Shown: piece by piece, positions 10,016 through 18,720 of the stretch | How positions within the stretch are numbered: position 1 is the first letter of the stretch | Layout: every line of letters begins with the position of its first letter | NCBI RefSeq assembly: GCF_000264295.1 | Contig: NZ_AJXT01000028.1 | Location: 1 to 64,000, forward strand | Direction: 5' to 3' | From: Rhodanobacter spathiphylli B39 | Lineage (GTDB): Bacteria; Pseudomonadota; Gammaproteobacteria; Xanthomonadales; Rhodanobacteraceae | DNA length: 64,000 nucleotides | Program-made: the position numbers and the translations under genes | The notes under the pieces: generated by a model | What the model saw: only the letters and a program-made list of their open reading frames with translations | Databases searched by the model: none | Told to the model about the DNA's origin: nothing

Positions 10016-10194
10016 AATGGGCGACCCGGAGTGCGGTCGCGGGGAGAGTGTCCTGATCGTCGGTTCGGTGAGGCTGCGGTTCCCATTCAAGCGCCAGGTG
10101 CGACACGTGTCCGTGTCCGGCTGCGCAGATTGCGGCGACGGCCCCGAGTGATCGCGCGGAGTATGCGGACGATCACACTGGCGCGGGCGAGCGC

Positions 10195-10226
10195 AAAAAA
10201 AAGGATGCCCCGTTGCGGGGGCATCC
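10195..10226 (-). terminator. Rho-independent terminator of the first TonB receptor
   Basis: The perfect 9-bp stem GGATGCCCC/GGGGCATCC is followed on the minus strand by eight T. It lies about 210 bp after the receptor stop codon. Confidence 0.8.
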
Positions 10227-10438
10227 AGTGGCGATGGGAGGGGAGGAATCCGTCGCCAGGAGAACGGTGTCAGCCTGGGAGCGTAGGCGGCAGAAATCTT
10301 CCGGGCTGCAAAAGCGCCTGCGCGGTCCATATTTCCGCCGATTCTTGACCCATGGAACCACCATGGGTCGGCGAATCGTCAAAAATCTGTCCTCGCGCCG
10401 CCACTTTTTCGCCTCGAAAGTTTCTACCGCCCACGCTC

Positions 10439-12847
10439 CTAGAACCAGACCCCGACGGTCACGCCGTAGGTGCGTGGCGGCAGGTACTGCGAGGTGTAGA
10501 TGAAGCTGCCGTCGGGCAGGGCGAAGCGACCGGCGCTGGTGCGCACCTTGCCATCGGTGACGTTCTGCACATAGGCCGAGACCCACCAGCGATCCTGCGG
10601 TTCGGTGTAGCGCACCGAAAGATCACCGCGTGTGTAGGCCTTCTGCTGATCGCCTTCGCCGAGGTTGAACGTGCTCAGCCACTGCGTGCTCTGGTACTGC
10701 GCGGACAGGCGCGGGGTGACGCGGCCGCCGTTGGTCAGGTGGAAGTCGTGCTCGTAGATCGCGGTGAGCGAGGTGTTCGGCGCGTGCGGCAGGTCGTTGC
10801 CGCTGACGTCGACGCAGGCGCTGATGCCCGAGGCCGGATCGCAGGCGGGCAGGCCCTGGTAGTCGTTGCTGCCGGCGTACTTCAGCGTGCCCAGCTCCTT
10901 CTTGGGGATCGCCGAGAACACCAGGTTGAGGCGGTCATCCTGGCTGGAGTAGGCCAGTTCGGACTCGAAGCCCATCACCTTGGTGGTGCCCTTGACGTTG
11001 GAGAAGCCCAGCCCGCGGTTGCCGTCGGGGTAGGTGATCGGCGCGGCCAGCTGGAAGTTCTTGAACTGCTCGTAGTAGATCGCGCTGTTCCAGGTCAGGT
11101 GGCCGTCGAGGAAGCTGAACTTCGAGCCGACTTCGTAGTTGGTCAGCGTCTCCGGCTCGTACAGGGTGCCGGCATCCTGGGTGCCGCCGGACTTGTAGCC
11201 GGTGGACACGCTGGCGTACAGCAGGCCGTGCTGGCCCACGTCGGCATCGAGCCGGCCCAGCCAGGTCACCTTGCTCTTGTCGTACTTCGCATCGTTGACG
11301 GTGGAGACGTTGAAGCCCACGTTGCCCGGGTCGACGTCCGGCGCGATCGGCACCTGCGGCACGTTCGGGTCATACCCCCAGCCCCAGCCGCGGCCGCCCA
11401 CGTTTTCCTTCTTGTCCTTGGACCAGCGCGCGCCGCCGGTCAGGCGCAGGCCGTCACTGATGTGCCAGGTCGCCTGGCCGAAGAACGCGGTGGACTTCAC
11501 CGTTTCCTTGGGCTGGATGAACGAACCCTGCCAGCTCACCGTGCCCTGGGCGGTGCCGTTGAGGATCGGGATGTCGAAGCGGATGTTGTTGTCTTCGGCC
11601 GCGTAGTACGCGCCCAGGATCCAGTCGACCGCGTTGTCGCCGGTGGACTTCAGGTCCAGCTCGTGGCTGTAGTTGCTGTAGTTGCTGTAGTTGGTGCGGT
11701 CGGCCTGGTACGAAGCGCCGGTGTTGAAGCTGGTCGGCACCTGGGCACCGTTGTCCTGGTCGAAGTTGCTCTTGCCGGAGAAGCGGTTGAAGCCCGCCAC
11801 GTAGCTCAGCAGCATCGAGTCGCCGATCTTGAAGTCCATCCGGCTGCGCACCGTGTTGGAGTCGCGCTTGAGGTACGGCGCGGTGTCGATCAGCGCGGAC
11901 CAGAAGTCCTGCCCGGCGCGGGGATGCTGCATCAGGCTCATGCCCGGCGTGCCGCGGTCGCGGAAGTATTCCCACGACAGGTTCCAGGTGAACTTGTCGC
12001 TGGGCTGCCACAGCGCGCTGACGCGCGCGGCGGACTGGTCCTGCGCGTTGTACTTGTCGCCGGCGGTCACGTAGTTGGCGGCGTTGATCGGCTGGAAGCT
12101 GGCCAGCGAGCCGCCGCTGGCCAGGTACGCCGCCTGCTGGTCGGCCACGCTGGGCAACTGCTGCGACGGGTTCTGGTAGTCGACGTAGCCGTCGTGCTGT
12201 TCCTGCGCCATCGCCACGCGGATGCCGAAGGTGCTGCTGATCGGCAGGTTCACCGTGGCGCGCGTGCCGATGTGGCTGTAGTTGCCAGCCTCGAATTGCG
12301 CGTTGCCGTAGAAGCCGCTGAGGTCGGGCTTGCCGGTCTGGAAGTTCACCACGCCGGCGGTGGAGTTGCGACCCCACAGCGTGCCCTGCGGACCGCGCAG
12401 CACTTCCACGCTGTCGATGTCCAGCAGCAGGCCGGCGGCGGCTTCGGGTCGCGGCGAGTAGACGCCGTCGATGAACATCGCCACTTCCGGATCGGCGTAT
12501 TCGGTCTTGGCGCTGTCGTTGCCGATGCCGCGCATGGTCAGCGTGACCACGCCGTGGTCACCCTGCGAGGTGGCCTGGAAACCGGGCACCAGCTTGGTGA
12601 TGTCCTGCACCGTCATCACCCGCTCCTTGTCGAGCGAATCGGCGCTGATCACGCTGATCGCGACCGGGGTTTTCTGCAGCGGCGTTTCGCGTTTGGTCGC
12701 GGTGACCTGGACGCTGTCCAGGTCCTTGACCTTGGTGCGTGTGGCGGCGTCGGGTGCAGCAGTCGTGTCCTGACCGGCTGCATGGACGGTGCCCGAGGCG
12801 AGTATCGCGGTCATCGCGAGGTACAAAGCCGAGTAGCGTAATTTCAT
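10439..12847 (-). CDS. TonB-dependent outer-membrane receptor 1
   Basis: An 802-residue outer-membrane receptor for energised uptake of a ligand larger than porins allow. It has a signal peptide (to about residue 23), a TonB box-like DSVQVTATK (about 43-51), a plug domain with PVAISVISADSL and VPGFQ, and a 22-strand barrel ending in the aromatic VWF. The start was placed at the ATG after GGGAGAGGG, not further upstream, because the longer frame would translate the operators. Two copies of TGACAGCGCTGTCA precede it, linking it to the GH3 gene and the divergent halogenase-like gene. The barrel type resembles CirA/Fe-siderophore receptors, but the setting points to an oligosaccharide ligand. Confidence 0.88.
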   Translation of the reverse strand: MKLRYSALYLAMTAILASGTVHAAGQDTTAAPDAATRTKVKDLDSVQVTATKRETPLQKTPVAISVISADSLDKERVMTVQDITKLVPGFQATSQGDHGVVTLTMRGIGNDSAKTEYADPEVAMFIDGVYSPRPEAAAGLLLDIDSVEVLRGPQGTLWGRNSTAGVVNFQTGKPDLSGFYGNAQFEAGNYSHIGTRATVNLPISSTFGIRVAMAQEQHDGYVDYQNPSQQLPSVADQQAAYLASGGSLASFQPINAANYVTAGDKYNAQDQSAARVSALWQPSDKFTWNLSWEYFRDRGTPGMSLMQHPRAGQDFWSALIDTAPYLKRDSNTVRSRMDFKIGDSMLLSYVAGFNRFSGKSNFDQDNGAQVPTSFNTGASYQADRTNYSNYSNYSHELDLKSTGDNAVDWILGAYYAAEDNNIRFDIPILNGTAQGTVSWQGSFIQPKETVKSTAFFGQATWHISDGLRLTGGARWSKDKKENVGGRGWGWGYDPNVPQVPIAPDVDPGNVGFNVSTVNDAKYDKSKVTWLGRLDADVGQHGLLYASVSTGYKSGGTQDAGTLYEPETLTNYEVGSKFSFLDGHLTWNSAIYYEQFKNFQLAAPITYPDGNRGLGFSNVKGTTKVMGFESELAYSSQDDRLNLVFSAIPKKELGTLKYAGSNDYQGLPACDPASGISACVDVSGNDLPHAPNTSLTAIYEHDFHLTNGGRVTPRLSAQYQSTQWLSTFNLGEGDQQKAYTRGDLSVRYTEPQDRWWVSAYVQNVTDGKVRTSAGRFALPDGSFIYTSQYLPPRTYGVTVGVWF

Positions 12848-12912
12848 TTCACCCTCTCCCCAAAGATTGTCGTGGACATGCAGTGGTCGCGGACATGCGC
12901 TATTGTGCGGAA

Positions 12913-12947
12913 TGACAGCGCTGTCAAAATGTATGACAGCGCTGTCA
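12913..12947. promoter_or_regulatory. Tandem operator pair TGACAGCGCTGTCA (two copies)
   Basis: Identical perfect palindromes lie at 12913-12926 and 12934-12947, 21 bp centre to centre, which is two helical turns. The pair sits between the divergent receptor 1 and halogenase-like genes. On the receptor side, a CACAAT -10-like box follows the proximal copy by only a few bases, so binding would block the promoter. Same-face spacing suggests cooperative binding of two dimers or one tetramer. Confidence 0.75.
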
Positions 12948-13017
12948 TCGGGGCCGATCCTACTGCGAAATTCCATGCTTGGCTTGTTGCTCCGCAACAA
13001 GCCGCGAAGGGGGCGAG

Positions 13018-14598
13018 ATGTCACGCATTCAGAAGATCCTGGTGGTGGGCGGCGGCACGGCCGGCTGGCTCACTGCCTGTTACCTCGCCAGGACGCTCAA
13101 CGGTGCCGCGCCCGGCAGCATCCGGGTCGAGCTGTTGGAGTCGCCGAACATCGGCCTGCTCGGCGTGGGCGAGGCCACGTTTCCCTCGATCCGCGGCACC
13201 CTGGCCGCGATCGGCCTGGACGAGCGACGGTTCCTGGTGGGCGCCACCGCGACCTACAAGCAGGGCATCCAGTACGTGAACTGGGTGCGCCCGCCGGGTG
13301 CGGCAGGCGCGGACCGCTTCTTCCATCCTTTCAGCCAGCCCAGTCAGCGCCCCGGCAGCCCGGAGCTGTTGCCGTACTGGTTGCTGGGCGGTGCGCCCGA
13401 AGGCATGTCGTTCGCCGAGGCGGTGAGCATGCAGCAGCGCCTGATCGAACAGGGTCGCGCGCCGAAGCGACTCGTCGATGCCGACTACCAGGGGCCGATG
13501 AACCACGCCTATCACTTCGATGCGGCCTGCTTCGCCAGGGTGCTGGCCGAGCATGGCCAGGAGCTTGGCGTCACCCGTCATCTGGCCACGGTGGAGCGGG
13601 CGGAGCTGGACGAATCCGGCGCGATCGCGCGCATCGTCACCCGCGAGACCGGCGAGCTCCGCGCCGACCTGTACGTGGATTGCACCGGCCTGCGCGGCGC
13701 GCTGATCGGCGGCACGATGCAGTCGCCATTCCACAGCCGGCGCGACGTGCTGTTCGGCGATCGCGCGGTGGCGCTGCAGGTGCCGTATGCGCGGCCGGAT
13801 GCGCCGATCCTGCCGTTCACCCGCGCCACCGCGCAGGAGGCCGGCTGGATCTGGGACATCGGCCTGCAGAAACGCCGCGGCATCGGCTACGTCTACTCGT
13901 CGCGACACACCGATGCGACGCGTGCGGAGGAAGTGATCCGCCGCTACGTGGGCGAGCAGGCGGCAGGACTCGAAGCGCTGCACATCAAGTTCGAGACCGG
14001 CTACCGGCCCGAGCACTGGCGTCGCAACTGCGTGGCGGTGGGCCTGGCCGGCGGCTTCGTCGAGCCGCTGGAATCCACCGGCATCGCCCTGGTCGAACTG
14101 GGCGCCTACCTGATCGCGCATCTGCTGCCCGGCGACCTCGACGACATGGAACGCAGCGCGCGCCACTACAACCAGATGATGGTGGCGCGCTACGAGCGCA
14201 TCATCGACTTCATCAAGATGCACTACTGCCTGTCGCAGCGGCGCGACCACGCGTTCTGGATCGACAACGCCGATCCGGCCAGCATCCCGCAGACGCTGCA
14301 GGACCGCCTCGCGCTGTGGCGGCATCGCCCGCCGCACCGGCTGGACTTCGTCACCGACCTGGAGATGTTCCTGCCGTGCAGCTGGCAGTACGTGCTGTAC
14401 GGCATGGAATTCAGGACCGACCTGGAGCCGATGCGCAGCGCGTATCCGCAGATGGCCGCGGCGCGGCGCGAGTTCGCGATGATCCGCGAGATGGCCGGCC
14501 ATGCACTTGTCGATCTGCCCGACCATCGCACCCTGGTCGAGCAGTTGTGCCGCGAGCATGTGCAGCGGACGGCGCAGCGCGAGGGCTCTGCCGCGTAG
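13018..14598 (+). CDS. Flavin-dependent tryptophan halogenase-like protein
   Basis: A 526-residue FAD protein of the PrnA/RebH halogenase superfamily. It has the dinucleotide-binding VVGGGTAGWL (9-18), GVGEATFPS (49-57), a lysine in YKQGIQYVNW (Lys81) matching the catalytic lysine of halogenases, and GGFVEPLESTG (345-355). The diagnostic WxWxIP motif is present only as WIWDIG (277-282), with Gly for Pro. The start ATG follows AAGGGGGCGAG. Many Xanthomonas and Caulobacter sugar loci pair such proteins with TonB receptors and their substrate is mostly unknown; here it is divergent from receptor 1 with shared operators. Halogenation, or another flavin oxidation of an aromatic or sugar-linked compound, is possible. 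Confidence 0.82.
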   Translation: MSRIQKILVVGGGTAGWLTACYLARTLNGAAPGSIRVELLESPNIGLLGVGEATFPSIRGTLAAIGLDERRFLVGATATYKQGIQYVNWVRPPGAAGADRFFHPFSQPSQRPGSPELLPYWLLGGAPEGMSFAEAVSMQQRLIEQGRAPKRLVDADYQGPMNHAYHFDAACFARVLAEHGQELGVTRHLATVERAELDESGAIARIVTRETGELRADLYVDCTGLRGALIGGTMQSPFHSRRDVLFGDRAVALQVPYARPDAPILPFTRATAQEAGWIWDIGLQKRRGIGYVYSSRHTDATRAEEVIRRYVGEQAAGLEALHIKFETGYRPEHWRRNCVAVGLAGGFVEPLESTGIALVELGAYLIAHLLPGDLDDMERSARHYNQMMVARYERIIDFIKMHYCLSQRRDHAFWIDNADPASIPQTLQDRLALWRHRPPHRLDFVTDLEMFLPCSWQYVLYGMEFRTDLEPMRSAYPQMAAARREFAMIREMAGHALVDLPDHRTLVEQLCREHVQRTAQREGSAA

Positions 14599-14615
14599 GG
14601 CGGAGCGTGTCCGCC
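14595..14615. repeat. GTAGGGCGGA-type short palindrome
   Basis: GTAGGGCGGAGCGTGTCCGC starts at the halogenase stop codon and contains GGCGGA facing TCCGCC. It is related to the palindromes at 7050-7113 and 23482-23498. It may be a dispersed repeat that also ends transcription between the convergent halogenase-like and GH39 genes. Confidence 0.4.
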
Positions 14616-14637
14616 TTGCTGCGCTGTCGGGGCCGCT

Positions 14638-16188
14638 TCAGCGCAGCTCGATCACCGCCAGGCCCTGCACCGGCACGTCGACCGCGAGCTTGCCGTCGCG
14701 CGGCTTCATCGACTCCGGCGCGGCCAGCTTGCCCGCTTCGCGCAATTGCACGATCTGCGCGCGGCTGGGCGAGTCGGGGCGGCCCATGCGGTCGAACGCG
14801 GCGACCGCGTTGCCATGGGTTTCATCGACGCGCCAGACGGTGGCGTGGGCGGCGGCCGGCAGGTGCTGCACGTCGAGGCTGAAGTGCTTCGTGCTGCCGG
14901 CGGGCTTGCCCGGCGTGTAGCTGGCGGTGTCGCCCACCGGCGGGGCGTAATTCCACAGGGCAATCACCAGCGTGCCGTCATCGCGCCGGGTGACCAGGGC
15001 GGAGTCGGAGGCGACGGCCAGCCGCTGTCCGCCCAGCTTGTGCAGGATCGCGAACGCGTTGAACGCCGGCTTGGGAATGCGGCTGGCGGCGATCAGGCCG
15101 AAACCGCCGTAGAACGGGTTGCGCACGATGCCCTGTTCCTCGAACACGTCGGAGAACGACCAGTAGCTCATCGCCTCGACCTTGCCCGCGCACTCGCGGA
15201 TGGTGTTGGCCAGCCACGGGCCCATGAACACGGTGTCGGTGACGTTGGGCAGGTTCGCGTAGCTGGCGTTGTACTCGCTGAAGATCAGCGGCATGTGCGG
15301 GTAGGGCGAGGCGGCGATTTCCCGGTGCACCTTGTCGACCGAGCGGCAGACCATGTCACGGCGCTGGATCTTCTCGCCGGTGTGGAACACGTTGTCGGCG
15401 GTGTCGTCGCCGTAGACGTGCGTGCTGACGAAATCGACCGGCACCTTGTTCTCGTGCGTGTGGGCAAGGAAGTCGGCGGCCCACGCCGCCTGGGCCGTGG
15501 CCGGGCCGCCCACGCGGAAGCGCGGGCTGACCGCCTTGAGCGCGCGCGCGGTGTGGTCGTACAGGGTGAAGTAGCTGGACTGTGCCGGCTTGCCGACCCA
15601 GAAGCCGATGTTCGGCTCGTTCCATACCTCGAAGTACCAGCTGGCCACTTCATCGATGCCGTAACGCTCGACCAGGTGCTTGGCCAGCGCGTCGATCATC
15701 GCGTCCCACTCGGCGTAGTCCTTCGGCGGCGCGATGTTCGGGTGATACCAGAACGGGTGCAGCGCTGCCGGGTCGGAGGTCAGTTCCGGCGGCATGAAGC
15801 CGAGTTCCACGAACGGCTTGAAGCCGTGTTCGAGCAGGCCGTCGTAGATCTGGTCGATGTAGGAGAAGTTGTAGGAGATCTTTCCCTGCGCATCGCGCTG
15901 GATCAGGCCCACGTCGTGGTCGAGGATGCCGTGGAAACGGATGTAGCTCACGCCGGTGGCCTGATGCACGGCGTCCAGGTCCTTGCGGTAGTCATCGCGC
16001 AGCGCCAGCGCGGCGCGGCCGGAGCCCAGCATCTGTTCCCAGAAATGGGGGAACGGCGTGCCGCTGGCAGTGGCGTCGATGTGGATCCGTTCACCGGCTG
16101 CCGGAACGGCCTGCACCGAGCTGGTGACCAGCAGCGCGCCGGCGCAGACGGACAACAGGAAGTGGCGGGCAATAGACATGTGGTTCAT
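14638..16188 (-). CDS. xynB: GH39 beta-xylosidase-like glycosidase, exported
   Basis: A 516-residue family 39 enzyme, expected to release xylose from xylo-oligosaccharides. The signal peptide has core HFLLSVCAGALLVTSSVQA. The acid/base is Glu191 in VWNEPN and the nucleophile Glu305 in IFSEYNAS, both typical of clan GH-A family 39. After the barrel comes a C-terminal beta domain ending AVIELR. The ATG encoding MNHMSIARH was chosen because it gives a complete signal peptide; a second ATG three codons later is equally usable. It has its own upstream palindromic operator (16236-16253) unlike any other in the window, so it probably answers to a different inducer from its neighbours. Alpha-L-iduronidase activity, also known in GH39, is less likely. 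Confidence 0.88.
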   Translation of the reverse strand: MNHMSIARHFLLSVCAGALLVTSSVQAVPAAGERIHIDATASGTPFPHFWEQMLGSGRAALALRDDYRKDLDAVHQATGVSYIRFHGILDHDVGLIQRDAQGKISYNFSYIDQIYDGLLEHGFKPFVELGFMPPELTSDPAALHPFWYHPNIAPPKDYAEWDAMIDALAKHLVERYGIDEVASWYFEVWNEPNIGFWVGKPAQSSYFTLYDHTARALKAVSPRFRVGGPATAQAAWAADFLAHTHENKVPVDFVSTHVYGDDTADNVFHTGEKIQRRDMVCRSVDKVHREIAASPYPHMPLIFSEYNASYANLPNVTDTVFMGPWLANTIRECAGKVEAMSYWSFSDVFEEQGIVRNPFYGGFGLIAASRIPKPAFNAFAILHKLGGQRLAVASDSALVTRRDDGTLVIALWNYAPPVGDTASYTPGKPAGSTKHFSLDVQHLPAAAHATVWRVDETHGNAVAAFDRMGRPDSPSRAQIVQLREAGKLAAPESMKPRDGKLAVDVPVQGLAVIELR

Positions 16189-16235
16189 GGCGTCGTCCGG
16201 ATGGATGCGGGCAGGGCGGGCCGTTGCGGGACAGG

Positions 16236-16253
16236 GATGTAAACGTTTACATC
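16236..16253. promoter_or_regulatory. 18-bp palindromic operator GATGTAAACGTTTACATC
   Basis: A perfect 18-bp palindrome with the LacI/GalR-type central CG, 47 bp upstream of the GH39 start. Its core TGTAAACGTTTACA occurs nowhere else in the window that I could see, and no second LacI-type regulator gene is present, so the cognate regulator should be encoded elsewhere. Confidence 0.7.
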
Positions 16254-16315
16254 GAAGTGTGCAGTTTCGTACGGATTGGCGGCGGCGTCCACTGCCGCCA
16301 CGAGTCGCGCGATGC

Positions 16316-18679
16316 TCAGCGTTTCGGTGAGACCCGCACGCTCCGCGTCGCGCCGGCGGCAACGCGTACCCAGGTGACCTCGCCGTAGCGATCGCGGCCG
16401 CTGGCCCAGCCTTCCCCCTGGCTGTCCTGCAGCGAGTCCGGGTCGGCGAAGAATTTCATGGGCCGACCGTCGCCGTCGACCGCACCCGCGGCGCTACCGT
16501 GGATCTTCAACAGGTAAAAACGCAGCGCCGGCCTGAAGCTGCCGGTGACCGCGCCGGTCTCGAAGCGGACGCCGTCATCGCGCCGTTGCACGGCCAGCGA
16601 CTGGCGGAAGTACGCCGCATGCTCGTAGTCGTAACTGTTGCCGTCATCGTCGTAGTAATCGAACTGGGTGCGGGTGTCGGCGGGAAACACCTCGACCTCC
16701 AGCTGTGTCACCGGCTTCTGGCCGACATGATCCATCACCGGCTGGGTCGGGATGATCGCGCCCGCGCGCACGAACAACGGGATGTCGCTCCAGCTCCTCG
16801 CATCGATCGGCAGCGTCACGTCCTGGCCGCCGGCGTAACGCTTGCCGGTGAACCAGTCGGTCCACTGGCCGGCGGGCAGATAGATGGTCTTCGCCGTCTG
16901 GCCCTGCTCGACCACCGGCGACACCAGCAGGCTGTCGCCGAACATCCAGCAGGCCACGTCGTTGCGCACCCTCGGGTCGTTCGGCCAGTCGAAGGTGAGC
17001 GGGCGCACCAGGCCGACGCCGCTGTGGCGACGCTGGTCCTCGTAGCTGTAGATGTAGGGAATCAGCCGGTAGCGCAGGCGGATCGCATCGGCGGCGGCTT
17101 TCTCGGCGGTGGGCCCGTACACCCACGGCTGGCGCTTCTGGCTGGAGTCGCCATGCACGCGGAACACCGGCACGAAGGCGCCGAACTGCACCCAGCGCGC
17201 GTAGTTTTCCGGCGTCGGCGTGCCTGCGGTGAAACCGCCGGTGTCCATGCCCCACTGCATCGCGCCCACGTCGATCGCGCTCAGCATGCGGGCGCGCTGG
17301 CCGGCCATGCTGGCGAAGCCGGTGTGGATGTCGCCCGACCACATGCCGTAGGCGTAGCGCTGCGCGCCCAGGTAGAAGTTGCGGCTGATCGACCACACGC
17401 GCTGGTTGGAGATGGCGCGCTGGCCGTCGTAGATCGCGCGCTGCATGTCCAGGTGCTGGGTGTCGATGCCGACGTTGTCGGCCTCGTCGTTCCACCAGCC
17501 GACCATGCCGGACTGGAACGCAGTCTTCATGTGATCGAAGAACCACGTGCGCGCCTGCGGGTTGGCGAAGTCGATCTCGCGCACCAGCTTGCCGGAGAAG
17601 TAGTCCTTCGCCGGTTTGTTGCCCTTGAGGAAGTAGCCCTTCTCGGCGGCTTCGCGGCCCTCGATGGTGTCGACGTGCACGCGCGGTTTCATGATGCCGG
17701 TGAGCTTGATGCCGCGCGCGTCGAGCATCTGCTTGAGCTTGCCGCCGGGGCCGTCGGGGAACTTGGTGGTGTTCCAGGTGAACTCGCCCCAGTCGTTGCC
17801 CCAGTCCTTCCAGTCGAAGTCCAGCGTGAAGTTGTCGATCGGGATGTGCCTGGCGCGGTAGGCGTCGACGATCTGCAGCAACTCCTTCTCGTCGATGCCC
17901 CACTGGCTGTTGGTGAAGCCCATCGCCCACTTCGGGAACAGTGGCGTATGCCCACTGAGCTTGGCCACCTCGGCGAAGATCTGCTTCGGCGCGCCGGCGA
18001 TCAGGTAGTAGTCCAGGTCCCCGCGCGACGTGTCACTGGCAGCGATGCGGCCGTCGTCGAGCGTGAACTTGCCGCCCACGGTATCGACCAGCACGCCATA
18101 TCCTGCGGTGCTCCACACCAGCGGAGCGCCGGCATGGCCCTGCTCGCCGGCGGTGATGGTCTGCGTGCCGCTGCGCAGCAGGCCGGCGCTGGCGTCTTCG
18201 GTGGCGTTGTAGCCACCGATGCCGTAAAGCGGGTCGCCCCTGCCGTGGTCCAGTTTCAGTGTGCCGTTGGCGAGTGCGCCGAGTCCGTGCTGGGTCAGCA
18301 GCACATGGCCGGCCGCATCGGAAAACTGCAGGCTGCCGTTGCGCGCATCCCAGCGAAGCGCAGCCGCCGAGGTGGACAGCGTGGTGACGTCGCCCGTCGT
18401 ATCGGCCTTCACCTCGGTCAGCGCGTCGGGCCTCGCCCTGGGGTCGATCACGATCGAGGCAGGGCTGCTCTGGCCATGCGGCAGCGCATGCACGCGCACG
18501 GTGTTCGGCGTGATGAAGCCGATCGTGATGCGGTCGCTGCCGTGCACGAGATTGAGCTCGCCGTGCGCTGCCTGTGCAGTGAACGCAACGTCGGCCTCCG
18601 CGGCAAAGGCGGGTGCAGCGGCCAAGCCGAGGGCGAGGCCAAGCGCGAGCGTCAGGCGGCGGGGCGTGAAGTGGGGCAT
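16316..18679 (-). CDS. GH31 alpha-glucosidase, exported
   Basis: A 787-residue family 31 enzyme with signal peptide (to about AFA, 25-27), an N-terminal beta domain, the catalytic barrel from about 250, and C-terminal beta domains. The nucleophile is Asp398 in WWNDEAD and the acid/base Asp450 in MWSGD. It should cut terminal alpha-glucosidic bonds of oligosaccharides in the periplasm; alpha-xylosidase activity is the main alternative in this family. The start lies 41 bp after the stop of the upstream GH13 lipoprotein gene, so the two form an operon under the operator at 20434. No terminator separates it clearly from the GH39 gene downstream. Confidence 0.9.
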   Translation of the reverse strand: MPHFTPRRLTLALGLALGLAAAPAFAAEADVAFTAQAAHGELNLVHGSDRITIGFITPNTVRVHALPHGQSSPASIVIDPRARPDALTEVKADTTGDVTTLSTSAAALRWDARNGSLQFSDAAGHVLLTQHGLGALANGTLKLDHGRGDPLYGIGGYNATEDASAGLLRSGTQTITAGEQGHAGAPLVWSTAGYGVLVDTVGGKFTLDDGRIAASDTSRGDLDYYLIAGAPKQIFAEVAKLSGHTPLFPKWAMGFTNSQWGIDEKELLQIVDAYRARHIPIDNFTLDFDWKDWGNDWGEFTWNTTKFPDGPGGKLKQMLDARGIKLTGIMKPRVHVDTIEGREAAEKGYFLKGNKPAKDYFSGKLVREIDFANPQARTWFFDHMKTAFQSGMVGWWNDEADNVGIDTQHLDMQRAIYDGQRAISNQRVWSISRNFYLGAQRYAYGMWSGDIHTGFASMAGQRARMLSAIDVGAMQWGMDTGGFTAGTPTPENYARWVQFGAFVPVFRVHGDSSQKRQPWVYGPTAEKAAADAIRLRYRLIPYIYSYEDQRRHSGVGLVRPLTFDWPNDPRVRNDVACWMFGDSLLVSPVVEQGQTAKTIYLPAGQWTDWFTGKRYAGGQDVTLPIDARSWSDIPLFVRAGAIIPTQPVMDHVGQKPVTQLEVEVFPADTRTQFDYYDDDGNSYDYEHAAYFRQSLAVQRRDDGVRFETGAVTGSFRPALRFYLLKIHGSAAGAVDGDGRPMKFFADPDSLQDSQGEGWASGRDRYGEVTWVRVAAGATRSVRVSPKR

Positions 18680-18720
18680 GCAAAAACCTCTCGATGAACG
18701 GGAGATCGGGATTGCTGCGC

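Larger units (their letters stand above)
9857..10438. other. Gene-free convergent interval with several hairpins
   Basis: No coding frame is supported between the GH3 gene and the first TonB receptor. The interval holds a plus-strand terminator (9912-9934) and two related minus-strand terminators (9984-10015 and 10195-10226). A nested hairpin at 10339-10377 has inner stem GACCCATGG/CCATGGGTC and outer stem CGATTC/GAATCG, just after the receptor stop. The 170 bp between the two minus-strand terminators could encode a small RNA, but I see no firm promoter. Confidence 0.5.

Noticed and set aside
10352..12841. 829-residue plus-strand open frame opposite TonB receptor 1
   Set aside because: No recognisable domain, and the opposite strand encodes a full receptor with signal peptide and barrel end.
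12848..13024. 59-residue upstream extension of TonB receptor 1
   Set aside because: It would translate the tandem operators; the ATG at 12847 has a strong ribosome site and begins a signal peptide.
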